NCBI GenBank assembly: GCA_958295725.1 | Contig: OY282368.1 | Location: forward strand, 2,688,001-2,752,000 | Direction: 5' to 3' | Length of the DNA: 64,000 bases | Origin: an uncultured Alphaproteobacteria bacterium | GTDB taxonomy: Bacteria > Pseudomonadota > Alphaproteobacteria > UBA2966 | Part shown: one piece after another, positions 53,695 through 63,009 of the stretch | How positions within the stretch are numbered: the first letter of the stretch is position 1 | Layout of the letters: each line of letters begins with the position of its first letter | Notes under the pieces: generated by a model | Seen by the model: the letters and a program-made list of their open reading frames with translations, nothing else | The model's database searches: none | What the model was told of the DNA's origin: nothing | Translations under genes and position numbers: made by a program

Positions 53695-55140
53695 TCAGGC
53701 CCGCCAGAAGCCCGGCGTGAACAACACCAGGACGGTGAGCAGCTCGAGCCGCCCGAGGAGCATCCCGGCACTCAACGCCCACTTGGCCGAGTCGGGCAGC
53801 GTCGCGAAGGTGCCGGCCGGCCCGATGACGTCGCCGAGCGCGGGTCCGACGTTCGCGATGGCGGTCGCCGCCCCCGAGACGCTGGTCACGAAATCGAGGC
53901 CGATGGCGGCGAGGATCAGCGCCAGCGCGGCGAACGTCGAGACGAACAGGAAGAAGAACACCATCACCGCCCCGATGACCGAATCGTCGAGAGGCTTGCG
54001 GTTGTAACTGGGGATGAACACCCCGTGCGGCTGCCACAACCGGAGCAACTGGGCGCGCAGGACCGCGAACAGGATCTGGAATCGAAAGACCTTGATGCTG
54101 CACGAGGTGGAACCGGCGCATCCCCCGACGAACATGAACAGGAAAAACGCCGAGACGGCGAACGTTCCCCACGTCGTGTAGTCGGCGGTCGAGTATCCGG
54201 TCCCGGTGACGATCGACGTCACGTTGAAGGCGCATTCCCGGAGCGTGTCGTGGAACGGTCCGGCGCCCTCCCGCCAGCGCCAGCAGAACATGGCGACGAA
54301 GCCGAGGACCGCGATGCCGCAGAACCAGCGCACCTGGGTGTCGCGCCAGAGGGCGGCCACCCGTCCGCGCACGGCCTCGAAGTACAGCAGGAACGGCAGG
54401 CTCCCCAGGATCATGAAGCACACGGCGATCCAGTGGATCGCCGGGGCGGGGAAACGGCCGAGCGAGGCGTCGGAAGTGGAGAAGCCGCCCGTCGCGATGG
54501 TCGTCATCGAATGCGCGACCGCGTCGAACGGCGGCATTCCCGCCACCCAATACGCGGCGAAGCACACGGCGGTCAGCAGGAAGTATATGGCGGCGATGGT
54601 CGTGGATATCTGGGCCGCCCGCGGCATCGTCTTGCCGGACCGGTCGGACGATTCCATGTGGAACAGCTGCATCCCACCGACGCGCAGCATGGGAAGCACG
54701 GCGATCGCCATCACGACGATCCCGATCCCGCCCAGCCATTGCAGGAGCGCGCGCCACAACAGGATCCCCGGCGTCGCCGAATCCAGCCCCGTCACCACGG
54801 TCGACCCCGTGGTCGTGATGCCCGACATCGCCTCGAAGAACGCGTCGGTATAGGTGAGGTCGAGGTCGGAGAACACGAACGGCAGGGCGCCGAACGCCGC
54901 GATGACGATCCAGCTCATGGTCGTCAGGACGAACGCCTGCCGGACGCCGAGGAACCGGAACCGCGAACGGTTCATGAGCACGAACGCGCCGCCCACAAAC
55001 AACGTCGGGAACGCCGACGCCAGGAATACGAGCCAGTCGGGGCCGCGGGCGGCCGCGTCCACGACGGCCGGTATCAGCATCGCGACGCCGAGCATGGCCA
55101 GCAATATGCCGACGATGAAGAAAATGGGCCGATAGTCCAT
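53695..55140 (-). CDS. trkH: Trk-type potassium uptake membrane subunit (TrkH/KtrB family)
   Basis: A 481-residue polytopic protein with the repeated membrane-pore-membrane design. The first selectivity loop is AMSGITTTGSTVV, another is TTIATGGFSTSD, and a third follows FMFVGGCAGSTSCSIKVFRF. The early hydrophobic helices and the motif LLQWLGGIGIVVMAIAVLP fit TrkH. It imports K+ with a cytosolic TrkA NAD-binding subunit, which is not encoded here. Confidence 0.93.
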   Translation of the reverse strand: MDYRPIFFIVGILLAMLGVAMLIPAVVDAAARGPDWLVFLASAFPTLFVGGAFVLMNRSRFRFLGVRQAFVLTTMSWIVIAAFGALPFVFSDLDLTYTDAFFEAMSGITTTGSTVVTGLDSATPGILLWRALLQWLGGIGIVVMAIAVLPMLRVGGMQLFHMESSDRSGKTMPRAAQISTTIAAIYFLLTAVCFAAYWVAGMPPFDAVAHSMTTIATGGFSTSDASLGRFPAPAIHWIAVCFMILGSLPFLLYFEAVRGRVAALWRDTQVRWFCGIAVLGFVAMFCWRWREGAGPFHDTLRECAFNVTSIVTGTGYSTADYTTWGTFAVSAFFLFMFVGGCAGSTSCSIKVFRFQILFAVLRAQLLRLWQPHGVFIPSYNRKPLDDSVIGAVMVFFFLFVSTFAALALILAAIGLDFVTSVSGAATAIANVGPALGDVIGPAGTFATLPDSAKWALSAGMLLGRLELLTVLVLFTPGFWRA

Positions 55141-55200
55141 CCACGCCTCGCCCGTCGGCGGCCGTCGCGCTCCGTCCGGGGCGGACTCCGGAGACCCCGG

Positions 55201-55824
55201 TCAGAGGTTCGTCGAACCGCCCTGGTGGTTGATCAGGGACATGAATTCCCGCCGGGTCCTGGAGTCGCTCCTGAACCTGCCGAGCATCTGGCTGGTCACC
55301 ATGGTGACGCCGGGCTTGTGGACGCCCCGCATCGTCATGCACTGGTGCGCGGCCTCGATCACGACGCCGACCCCCTGGGGCCGCAGCACCTCGTTCACGG
55401 TGTTCGCGATCTGCGCGGTGAGCTTTTCCTGTATCTGCAATCGCCTGGCGTAGGCCTCGACGACCCGCGCCAGCTTGCTGATCCCGACGACCCGGCTCGT
55501 GGGCAGATAGGCGACGTGCGCGCGTCCGATGATCGGCAGCATGTGGTGTTCGCAGTGCGATTCGAAGCGGATGTCCCGCAGGACGACCATCTCGTCGTAC
55601 CCGTCCACCTCCTCGAACGTCCGCGTCAGGTATCCGACCGGGTCGTCCTCGTAGCCGGCGAAGAATTCCTCGTAGGCGCGTATGACCCGTTTGGGCGTGC
55701 CCTTCAGGCCCTCGCGCTCGGGATCGTCGCCGATCCACGCGATAAGGGTCCGGATCGCGTCCTCCGCCCGCGCCCGGGTGGGCCGTTCGCGCGCGGCCGC
55801 GTTGGCGTCGTCGTTTCCGTCCAC
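55201..55824 (-). CDS. folE: GTP cyclohydrolase I
   Basis: A 207-residue enzyme. The zinc ligands are in [19 protein letters not shown] (Cys and His) and in [15 protein letters not shown] (second Cys). [17 protein letters not shown] and the C-terminal basic [14 protein letters not shown] complete the family pattern. It makes 7,8-dihydroneopterin triphosphate, the first step of folate and queuosine-type pathways. The start is probably GTG (VDGNDDAN); the longer frame upstream reads apaG antisense. It lies 14 bp after apaG. Confidence 0.94.
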   Translation of the reverse strand: MDGNDDANAAARERPTRARAEDAIRTLIAWIGDDPEREGLKGTPKRVIRAYEEFFAGYEDDPVGYLTRTFEEVDGYDEMVVLRDIRFESHCEHHMLPIIGRAHVAYLPTSRVVGISKLARVVEAYARRLQIQEKLTAQIANTVNEVLRPQGVGVVIEAAHQCMTMRGVHKPGVTMVTSQMLGRFRSDSRTRREFMSLINHQGGSTNL

Positions 55825-55838
55825 GCGCGCCCGGCGCC

Positions 55839-56231
55839 TTAGTTGATCGACTTCCGCTGATACGGGCTGTCCAGCGAGAACGCCGGGATGTCGATCTCGA
55901 ACCGCTCGCCGCGATCCGATTCCATTTCGTAACGGCCGAGCATGATGCCGGACGGCGTGGGCAGCGGGGTTCCGCTCGTGTACTCGAAGGACTGGCCCGG
56001 TTGCAGGACCGGTTGCTCGCCGACCACCCCTGCGCCGCGGACTTCCTGGATGCGGCCCGTCGCGTCCGTGATGTGCCAGTACCGCGACCGCAACCGCACG
56101 GTCTCCGATCCCTGGTTGTCGATGCGGACCCGATAGGCCCACACGTAGTGATCGTCCGGCGGCGAGGACTGGTCGTCCAGGTACATGGGTTTGACCGTGA
56201 CCTCGATCGAGCGTGTCTTCCGGCTGTACAT
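55839..56231 (-). CDS. apaG: ApaG/polymerase-delta-interacting-domain protein
   Basis: A 130-residue beta-sandwich protein of standard length. [20 protein letters not shown] opens the fold. [48 protein letters not shown] and [13 protein letters not shown] are the conserved blocks. Its cellular role is not settled (linked to Co2+ resistance and nucleotide binding). The ATG giving MYSRKT is the likely start; 34 more codons are open. folE follows. Confidence 0.93.
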   Translation of the reverse strand: MYSRKTRSIEVTVKPMYLDDQSSPPDDHYVWAYRVRIDNQGSETVRLRSRYWHITDATGRIQEVRGAGVVGEQPVLQPGQSFEYTSGTPLPTPSGIMLGRYEMESDRGERFEIDIPAFSLDSPYQRKSIN

Positions 56232-56465
56232 CGTCTGCTCCGAAGCGATACCCAGTCGCCATTCATACTCCCGCCGGACTATCGGTCCAAGGCCCCGCGA
56301 TGTCCAGCGTTCGGCGGGGCGATCGCTCTTCATACTCCTCCCCCCTCATGGGGGAGGAGATCGGCTCGCGTGGACGGGCGAGACGCGCCGGACCCGGACG
56401 AACGACGCTACAGGCGCGCGCCGCGATATGGTAGATACGCGGATGCCGGCCGGTCGCGCCGGTGG

Positions 56466-56539
56466 GCGGGCGTAGCTCAATGGCAGAGCAGAAGCTTCCC
56501 AAGCTTACGACGGGGGTTCGATTCCCCTCGCCCGCTCCA
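56466..56539 (+). tRNA. tRNA-Gly (anticodon CCC)
   Basis: Acceptor GCGGGCG pairs with CGCCCGC, the D arm is GCTC...GAGC, the anticodon loop is TTCCCAA (anticodon CCC), the T arm is GGGGTTCGATTCCCC, and the 3' CCA is encoded. The 3' half overlaps, on the opposite strand, the end of the restriction gene. Confidence 0.95.
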
Positions 56540-59183
56540 ACCGCCCCGCCTTCTCCGCCAGTTGCTCGCGCGCGTCCTTGCCGCCGGCGTCCTTCTCGAC
56601 GACGAGGAACAGGCTCCGACCCCCGGACGCGCGCTCCCACAGTTCGCCGACGGCCCGCTTCTCGGCCGTGTCGGCGCCCTCGGCGATGTGCGCGCCCTTG
56701 TATTCGACGACGAGCAGCCGCCCGTCGTCGAGTTCGGCCACGAAGTCGGGGTAGAACCGGCCCGAGGCCGTCGGCAGCCGGAACGACTCCGGGTGGCGGG
56801 CGACGTTGCGGATCCAGTGCTTCACGCCGGGAAGGTCGTCGAGCGCCTGGGCGCACTGGACTTCCTCGCCGTCGTCGGCGCCGTCGAAGGCGGGCACCGC
56901 GTCCGCGCCGAGGAAGTGCCGGTTCGGCCGCCAGCGCCCGCGGTAGCGCCGCTCGTCCGCGTACATGCCGTCCCGGAACGCGAAGGCGTGGTCGAAGGAG
57001 ACCCGCGGCCGGGCCTCCGGCGCGAACAGGTGGCGCTGGTAGACCGCCTCGCGCTCCTGGCGGCGGATGGCGGCGATCCGGTCGCGGACCCTGCGGGCGA
57101 GCTCGAACTTGGCGCGCGTGAGCGCGGCGATGGAGAGGCCGCGCGTGACGGTCAGGTGGTTCACGAGATCGGAGAGCCAGGCGATCAGATCGCCCTGGTC
57201 GATGTCGATGGCGCGGACCTCGCGATCGAGCCACAGCGCCAGGTTCCGCGGCGTCCAGCCCTCCACGACCGTGTCGAGCGCGAGTTGCGCCTCGGCGGCG
57301 GTCCCCGTGTAGAACACCTTGTCGCCGTCGATGTCGATCTCGAACCCGCGTGCCGTCCGGCGGATCGTGAACTCGCTCGCGTCCGGTCGATACGGATGGC
57401 TGGCGAGCGACCAGTCGTGACTCTCCATGAACAGGTCGGTGTCGGCGAGCTCCAGCTCGCCCTGGACGACGGCGGCGAGAGCCGGAACCTCGAACGTCGT
57501 TCCGCGCGCCGACGGCGGGAACCGGCGCCCTTCCTCGCGGCGGAACCGCGCGGCCGCTTCCGTGAAGCCCGCCCGCGCGTCCGGGGGCAGGGCGTCGCGG
57601 ATCGCCTTCTCCCGCGCGTCGCTCACCCAGCCGTCGACCGCGATCTCGACCGCGCCGTCGTCCGTCGCGCGCGCCGCCGCGCCTTCCGGCAACGCGCCTT
57701 CGAGCGTTGGCGCGGCTTCGGGCGGCAAGGCGACCGCGTGGCGGAACACGGGCCGCGGCCGTCCGGACGCGGCGAACAGGCCGCCGTCCACGTCCAGCGA
57801 CGATTGCGCCGGCTCGATGGCATCCTTCGCCTCGTCCTCCTCGAACCCCATCGCCACCAGCTTGTCCGTCAGCGCCTGCGCCGCGGCGGCGAACGTGGGT
57901 TCGTGGACGAAGGCGTAGGCCTTGTTCAGATCGGCGTCCGCGCGCCGCTCGGCGTAGGGCATCCGCAGAACCCGGCCGAGAAGCTGCTCCACGTCGGTGG
58001 CGCTCCCGATCCGCGACACCGAGCAGAAGACGTAGGCGAAGGAGCAGTCCCAGCCTTCTTTCAGCGCCTGGACGGTGACGACGTGCTCGACCGGGCAGGC
58101 GGGGTCGAACAGGTCGACGCCGTCGAGCTCGCGCTGGTCGCCGGTGGCGACGGCGATGCGCTCCTCCGGCACGCGCTCGACCTCGATCAGGTGCCGCTTC
58201 AGCGCCTCGGCCGTCACCTCCCGGTTCTTCGGTTGCGCCTGGAACAGGGCCACCGGGCGGATATGCCCGCGGTCGGCCTTCGCCGACTCGGCCAGCGCCG
58301 CGCGCGCGGCGACGGCGGCGTTCACCGCGCCCTGCCAGGTGTCGTGCTCGGCGAGCGCCACCGGCAGCTTGATCATCGCCTCGCGCTTCAGTTCCGACGC
58401 CTGGGCGTTGAACAGGACGTTCGAGCCCTTGCGCGGCGTGGCCGTGAACTCGATCACCGCGCACGGGTTCACCCGCGCCTGCATCTCGCGCGTGAGCCCG
58501 GTGACGGCGTTGTGCGCCTCGTCGACGATCATCAGCGGACGATGGAGATGCAGCAGGTTGGCGAAGGAGAACCTGACCCCGCCGTCGGGGAGTCGCTCCA
58601 GCCCCGGCGCGGCGGTCGCGGCGGCGGGCAGGGCGGCGAAGTGCGCCTCCATGTCCTCGTGGTGGGCGTAGACCTTGCGGCCGTGGGTGCTCTTGACCCG
58701 CAGCGTCTGGATGGTGCCGACGACGACGCAGCACTTGTCGCGGAGGTCGTGGGGGCGGAGTTGGGCGAAGTCGGCGATGTCGAAGACGCGCGTCCGGCCC
58801 GCGAATGCCGCGTCGAGCGCCCGGCGGCACGGGTGGCGCGGATTCTTCAGCGCCTCCGCCGTCTGGCGGCGGATGGTCTCGGTCGGCGCGAGCCAGAGGA
58901 CGAGGGGATGGTCCCGCTCGATCCAGGCGCGGCGGGCGACGGCGACGGCGTGGGCGGCGAGGAGCGTCTTGCCGCCGCCGGTCGGCAGGCGCAGGCAGAC
59001 GTGCGGCGTGCCGGGCAGGCCCTCGAGCGGCGCGTAGGTCCCGGCGTAACGCCCGAGCCGCGCCGCCAGCTCCGGTTCGCGGACGATCCGTTCGTAGGCG
59101 TCCGCCGGCCCGGCGGTCCGCGCTCCCTCCAGGAAGCGGCGGAGCGCGTCGAGCGCCTCCGCCTGATAGGGCTTGAGCTCCAC
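56505..59183 (-). CDS. res: Type III restriction endonuclease subunit (Res), superfamily 2 helicase-nuclease
   Basis: An 892-residue protein. The N-terminus MELKPYQAEALDALRRFLEG is typical of Res subunits. Walker A is LPTGGGKTLLAA (about residues 66-77), the DEAH box MIVDEAHNAV, motif III-like IEFTATPRK, and motif VI EQLLGRVLRMPY. A PD-(D/E)XK nuclease near the C-terminus reads FYPDFVAEL...LLVVEYKG. With Mod it cleaves DNA after ATP-dependent translocation between two unmethylated sites. The last 12 or so codons (ERARGIEPPS) are the antisense of tRNA-Gly, so the gene's 3' end has run into the tRNA. It lies 3 bp after mod. Confidence 0.92.
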   Translation of the reverse strand: MELKPYQAEALDALRRFLEGARTAGPADAYERIVREPELAARLGRYAGTYAPLEGLPGTPHVCLRLPTGGGKTLLAAHAVAVARRAWIERDHPLVLWLAPTETIRRQTAEALKNPRHPCRRALDAAFAGRTRVFDIADFAQLRPHDLRDKCCVVVGTIQTLRVKSTHGRKVYAHHEDMEAHFAALPAAATAAPGLERLPDGGVRFSFANLLHLHRPLMIVDEAHNAVTGLTREMQARVNPCAVIEFTATPRKGSNVLFNAQASELKREAMIKLPVALAEHDTWQGAVNAAVAARAALAESAKADRGHIRPVALFQAQPKNREVTAEALKRHLIEVERVPEERIAVATGDQRELDGVDLFDPACPVEHVVTVQALKEGWDCSFAYVFCSVSRIGSATDVEQLLGRVLRMPYAERRADADLNKAYAFVHEPTFAAAAQALTDKLVAMGFEEDEAKDAIEPAQSSLDVDGGLFAASGRPRPVFRHAVALPPEAAPTLEGALPEGAAARATDDGAVEIAVDGWVSDAREKAIRDALPPDARAGFTEAAARFRREEGRRFPPSARGTTFEVPALAAVVQGELELADTDLFMESHDWSLASHPYRPDASEFTIRRTARGFEIDIDGDKVFYTGTAAEAQLALDTVVEGWTPRNLALWLDREVRAIDIDQGDLIAWLSDLVNHLTVTRGLSIAALTRAKFELARRVRDRIAAIRRQEREAVYQRHLFAPEARPRVSFDHAFAFRDGMYADERRYRGRWRPNRHFLGADAVPAFDGADDGEEVQCAQALDDLPGVKHWIRNVARHPESFRLPTASGRFYPDFVAELDDGRLLVVEYKGAHIAEGADTAEKRAVGELWERASGGRSLFLVVEKDAGGKDAREQLAEKAGRLERARGIEPPS

Positions 59184-59186
59184 CGG

Positions 59187-60716
59187 TCAGGCCCGCGCCG
59201 TCACGTCGTAGGGCGTCTGCCTGAAGGTCAGCCCTTCGGCCTTCAGCGTCGCGTCCCGGAACGCCGACCGCGCGGCGTAGACGACCATCGGCCCGTCGAA
59301 GCCGCGCGCGGCGGCGCGGACGGCCGCCAGCGTGCGGCGCGTGAGCACGTTGCCGCCGCCGGCGGAGCGGTCGCGCAACACGCCGTTGTAGAGCAGCGCG
59401 TAGCCCCGCCCCTCGTGCGCGCCGAGGAAGGGGGTGGGCTCGGCCGGTGCGGTCCACGGCCGGCCGGTCTCGGCGAACCAGACGTGGGCGGCGAGCACGG
59501 GAAAGGCCACGTCCGGCCGGATGCGCCCTTCGGCGTCGAACGCGGGCGGCCCCAGGCGATGGAAGCGGAAGCCGCCGCCGCCCTTCCAGCCGACGGCCCC
59601 GGAGATGCCGCCCTGTTCGCCCTCGATGACCTTGGCGAGCCGCGGCGCGCAATGGGTGACGGCGTGCTCGCCCATCTCGATGCCGATCCAGCGCCGGCCC
59701 ATCTTGTGGGCGACGGCGGCCGTGGTGCCGGAGCCGAGGAAGGAGTCGAGCACGAGATCGCCCGGGTCGGTGGCGATCTCAAGAATACGTCCCAAGAGCT
59801 TCTCGGGCTTTGGGGTATCGAAATAGGCGTTTGGCAACACAGCCCGGTTCTCGTTCTTGGCGTCGTGATTGCTACCGAACTCGTCGTGCAGCCATACCGT
59901 AACTGGAACCACTGTCTGCTTCACTTGCGACAGATACGACTTGCGCGAAGGAGTCGCATCCCCCTTCGTCCCAAACCACAATTGTCCCGTGCGGTCAAGC
60001 TCATAGAGCGTTTCTCTGCTGAACCGGTGGTAGGTGCCGACAGGAGGAATCCATGTGAATCCGTTAGAAAACGTATAGGGATATCTATTCTTTTCCGTCC
60101 CGCTTTTCGCGTGCAATGGTGTCGATTTCCACGGTCCACGAAAATCGTTATCGGGGTTCCTGTATGCTTTGTTTTGCTTCTCGTCTCTCTGTATTCCCCG
60201 AAACGACGCCCGCTCACGGTCTTTCGCGAAGCAGATTATGTGATCGTGATTGTCGCTCACGAACGTCGCGTCGTTCGCGCGCGTATATTTCTTCTGCCAG
60301 ACGAAATTCGCGATGAAATTGTCACGTCCGAACACTTCGTCCATGACGACCTTGAGATAATGTGACTCATTGTCGTCGATGGAGACCCAGATCGATCCGT
60401 CGTCCGCCAGCAGGTCGCGCAGGAGCTCCAGCCGCGGCCACATCATGGCGAGCCACTTGGCGTGCTCCAGGTTGTCGTCGTAATGCGCGAAAGCCGAGCG
60501 CGTGTTGTACGGCGGGTCGATGTAGACGCACTTCACCCGCCCGGCATAGAACGGCAGCAGCGCCTTCAACGCCTCCAGGTTGTCGCCCTGGATCAGCATG
60601 TTGTCCGCCGCCGCCTCCCCGGCGGAGAGCTCCGGCGCCTCCTCCAGCAGCCGGTACGGCGCGCGCGACGCCGTGCCGATGTCCTCGTCCCGCGTCAGCC
60701 AGTGGAGAGTCGGCAT
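59187..60716 (-). CDS. mod: Type III DNA adenine methyltransferase subunit (Mod)
   Basis: A 509-residue beta-class DNA methyltransferase. The catalytic DPPY is at residues 67-70 (CVYIDPPYNTRSAF) and precedes the SAM-binding FLGSGTT motif (about residue 320, DSFLGSGTTAAVAHKMG), the order expected for type III Mod proteins. The region between the two (about 170-300) is the target-recognition domain. It is clearly less GC-rich than the rest of the gene, as is usual for exchanged specificity domains. It methylates an adenine in an asymmetric site; the site cannot be read from sequence. Coupled to res. Confidence 0.92.
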   Translation of the reverse strand: MPTLHWLTRDEDIGTASRAPYRLLEEAPELSAGEAAADNMLIQGDNLEALKALLPFYAGRVKCVYIDPPYNTRSAFAHYDDNLEHAKWLAMMWPRLELLRDLLADDGSIWVSIDDNESHYLKVVMDEVFGRDNFIANFVWQKKYTRANDATFVSDNHDHIICFAKDRERASFRGIQRDEKQNKAYRNPDNDFRGPWKSTPLHAKSGTEKNRYPYTFSNGFTWIPPVGTYHRFSRETLYELDRTGQLWFGTKGDATPSRKSYLSQVKQTVVPVTVWLHDEFGSNHDAKNENRAVLPNAYFDTPKPEKLLGRILEIATDPGDLVLDSFLGSGTTAAVAHKMGRRWIGIEMGEHAVTHCAPRLAKVIEGEQGGISGAVGWKGGGGFRFHRLGPPAFDAEGRIRPDVAFPVLAAHVWFAETGRPWTAPAEPTPFLGAHEGRGYALLYNGVLRDRSAGGGNVLTRRTLAAVRAAARGFDGPMVVYAARSAFRDATLKAEGLTFRQTPYDVTARA

Positions 60717-60719
60717 CGG

Positions 60720-62174
60720 CTATCCATCCGCCTCCGGGCCCTCGCCCGTCGCTTCCCGATATTCGGCGATCCATCGCTCGGCCTCTTCCGCCGTATAGGC
60801 CCCGACGATGGCGCCACTGTCTTTCGGTAAATTGTTGCTCTCTGGCTGGGCGACACGCGGTTCCAGTCTCTGCCGCAATTCTTCTGCCGCTTCATCGGCC
60901 AAACCTCCGACGAGAGAGTCCATGTCTTCCCTGCTCAACCCACCCGCGAACATCGCGCCCGATAGATCGCTCTCCCGACCGATTCCTGCACGGATATGCT
61001 CCTCGAACGACAGACTGCCGGCAAGTTCGCTGGTAGCCCCTTGCAGCTGCGCCCCGTCAAGGTCCGCCCCTTGCAGCTGCGACTCGCGAAGGTTCGCTCC
61101 TTGCAGCTGCGCCCCGGAAAGGTCCGCCCCTTGCAGCTGCGCCCCGGAAAGGTCCGCCCCTTGCAGCTGCTCCCCAGAAAGGTCCGCCCCTTGCAGCTGC
61201 GCCCCGAGAAGGTCCGCCCCTTGCAGTTGCGCCACGCAAAGGCTCGCCCCTTGCAGTTGTGCCCAGGAAAGGTTCGCCCCTTGCAGTTGCGCCCCGGAAA
61301 GGTCCGCCCCTTGCAGTTGCGCCCCGGGAAGTTTCGCTCCTTGCAGTTGCGCCCCGGAAAGGCTCGCCCCTTGCAGTTGCGCCATGAAAAAGTTCGCCCC
61401 TTGCAGCTGCGCCTCGCGAAGGTCCGCTCCTTGCAGCTGCGCCCCGAGAAGGTTTGCCTCTTGCAGGTGCGCCCCGAGAAGGTTTGCCTCTTGCAGGTGC
61501 GCCCGGTTGAGTATGGTCCCGTTCAGCCAGCTTCCCCGCAAATGGATGCCGCAATCCTTAAAGACTTCGTGTTCCTCCACAAACAACAGGGTCAACAGGC
61601 TCTGGACCTCTTCCGACGGTTTCGCCTTGTACTTTTCCCGATACCCGTCCTCCCCCGTCGTCCGGCGGATGTGGGCGCAGAGGATGTCCATCGCCGTCTG
61701 ACGCAAGTCCCCGGTGTCCCGCGCCAGATGGAAGAGCTCGTAGGCTCCGCCCAGGCGCACCGAATCCGACTCGTGGCCCAGATGCTCGATGGCGTTCTTC
61801 AGCCGCTCCTGCCGCCGCCCCTCCTCCGCGCCCCGGTTGGCCGCCGCCTGTTGCGCCGCCGCTTCGGCCTGCGCCTCCGCGGCTTTCGTCTGCGCCTTCG
61901 CGGCATCTTCCATCGCCACGGCGCGGCGGTTGGCGATCGCGGCTCCGATGGCCAGCAGCACGCCGCCCATGCCGACGCCGACGAATTCCAGGATCCGGAA
62001 CTTCTCCGTTCCCTCTTGCACGCCGAAGAAAGCATGGACCCATGCCGGGTCGAAAACTCCGACGGCCACGAAAACCACGAGCAAACCGGCCAGCAGCAAG
62101 ACGAGAGTCGCGAGTACGGGCCGCGCCCCGAGTGCGGCCCACGCCCCTGTTGCCCGCGAACGCAATGCGTTCAC
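60720..62174 (-). CDS. Membrane-anchored pentapeptide-repeat protein
   Basis: About 484 residues. Two transmembrane helices lie near the N-terminus (VLATLVLLLAGLLVVFVAVG, and one including GGVLLAIGAAIA), then a charged, alanine-rich coiled coil (KAQTKAAEAQAEAAAQQ), then a helical domain that reads KNAIEHLGHES...YELFHLARDT. Sixteen 10-residue units of the type AQLQGADLSG follow, i.e. pentapeptide repeats A(D/N)LxG. The last 90 residues are acidic. The right-handed quadrilateral helix it forms is a binding scaffold; function is unknown. The frame is open to TTG at 62261, but the first 29 codons look like arginine-rich noise, so GTG at 62174 is preferred. It starts just after the restriction-modification genes and may belong to them. 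Confidence 0.82.
   Translation of the reverse strand: MNALRSRATGAWAALGARPVLATLVLLLAGLLVVFVAVGVFDPAWVHAFFGVQEGTEKFRILEFVGVGMGGVLLAIGAAIANRRAVAMEDAAKAQTKAAEAQAEAAAQQAAANRGAEEGRRQERLKNAIEHLGHESDSVRLGGAYELFHLARDTGDLRQTAMDILCAHIRRTTGEDGYREKYKAKPSEEVQSLLTLLFVEEHEVFKDCGIHLRGSWLNGTILNRAHLQEANLLGAHLQEANLLGAQLQGADLREAQLQGANFFMAQLQGASLSGAQLQGAKLPGAQLQGADLSGAQLQGANLSWAQLQGASLCVAQLQGADLLGAQLQGADLSGEQLQGADLSGAQLQGADLSGAQLQGANLRESQLQGADLDGAQLQGATSELAGSLSFEEHIRAGIGRESDLSGAMFAGGLSREDMDSLVGGLADEAAEELRQRLEPRVAQPESNNLPKDSGAIVGAYTAEEAERWIAEYREATGEGPEADG
61030..61510. repeat. Tandem 30-bp coding repeat, 16 units
   Basis: The DNA shows sixteen consecutive 30-bp units with a constant core (ccccttgcagctgcgcc, with the variant ttgcagttgcgcc in the middle). 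It encodes the pentapeptide array of the gene at 60720-62174. Conservation at the DNA level suggests recent unit expansion. Confidence 0.92.
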
Positions 62175-62325
62175 GAACGCGGCCCCACGCGGCGCGCGGC
62201 GCCGACCTCGCGCCCGATCGTCATGGTCGCTCTCCCTTCCCCGGCGATGCCGCCGCGCCAAGGGAAGCGGCTCGCGATACGCCGGTCAAGCCGGGAGGGG
62301 GGCGGAAAGAAGCGCCGGCGGCCCG

Positions 62326-63000
62326 CTACGGCGCCTCGCCGTCCTTGACGCAGCTCGCGACCAGGACCTCGCTGCACAGGCCGCCGGGGCAGACGACGCG
62401 GCGGTAGCGGGCCTCCCAATGCTCCGCGTAGATGTGCCGCCACAGCCTGATCGGCCGGCAGCCGCCCACGAGGGCCGGGGCGATCAGGTAGGCGAGTCGC
62501 CACAGCCCCGTCGCCAGCTTGGCGCCGAACCCGTGGCCCGCGGTCAACGACGCGAGGCACAGCAGCCCGCCGGGCCGCAGCACGCGGCGCGCCTCCCCGA
62601 GCAGCTTGTGGATGTCGTCGACGCTCAGGAGATCGAACACGTAGGCGCAGACGAACCGGTCATGGCTGGACCCGGCGGCGTCGAGGTCCATGTCCCCGGC
62701 GGTCAGGCGAACCTCGGCCCGCGGGCCCCACGGCGCCAGCCGCTCGCGCGTCAGCTCGAACATGGTGTCGCTGATGTCCACGGCCGTGTAGGTCGCCCGC
62801 TCCGGCAAGTGACGGGACAGCAGGCGTTCGGCCAGGCGGCCGGTGCCGCACCCGAACTCGAACACGGCGGTCGCCTCGTCGAGTTCGGCGTTCTCGATCA
62901 GCAGCTCGATAGGGCGCCGCTCGTAGAGCGCGCCGCGGTCCTGCCGGGCCCCGAAGCGGTCGTAGAACCTCTTGGCCCGAGCGTGCGAGAACGTGCGCAC
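62326..63000 (-). CDS. Class I SAM-dependent methyltransferase
   Basis: A 224-residue protein. Motif I is AVFEFGCGTGRLAERLL (residues 45-61), the post-I acidic residue lies in YTAVDISDTM, motif II is around RFVCAYVFDLLS, and motif III is RVLRPGGLLCLASL. The N-terminal HARAKRFYDRFGARQDRGALYE is typical of the UbiE/ubiquinone-like methyltransferase group. The substrate is unknown. The start is GTG (MRTFSHAR). It follows the sixA-like gene by 9 bp and is probably co-transcribed with it. Confidence 0.85.
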   Translation of the reverse strand: MRTFSHARAKRFYDRFGARQDRGALYERRPIELLIENAELDEATAVFEFGCGTGRLAERLLSRHLPERATYTAVDISDTMFELTRERLAPWGPRAEVRLTAGDMDLDAAGSSHDRFVCAYVFDLLSVDDIHKLLGEARRVLRPGGLLCLASLTAGHGFGAKLATGLWRLAYLIAPALVGGCRPIRLWRHIYAEHWEARYRRVVCPGGLCSEVLVASCVKDGEAP

Positions 63001-63009
63001 GGCGACCGG

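Noticed and set aside
56001-60365. A 1454-codon open frame on the plus strand across the restriction-modification genes
   Set aside because: It is the antisense shadow of res, mod and apaG. Its composition is random R, P, G, V and D with no domain, and long antisense frames are expected in very GC-rich coding DNA.
61030-61510. Regular repeats that might be a CRISPR array
   Set aside because: The units are contiguous 30-bp repeats without spacers and translate as a pentapeptide array inside one gene.
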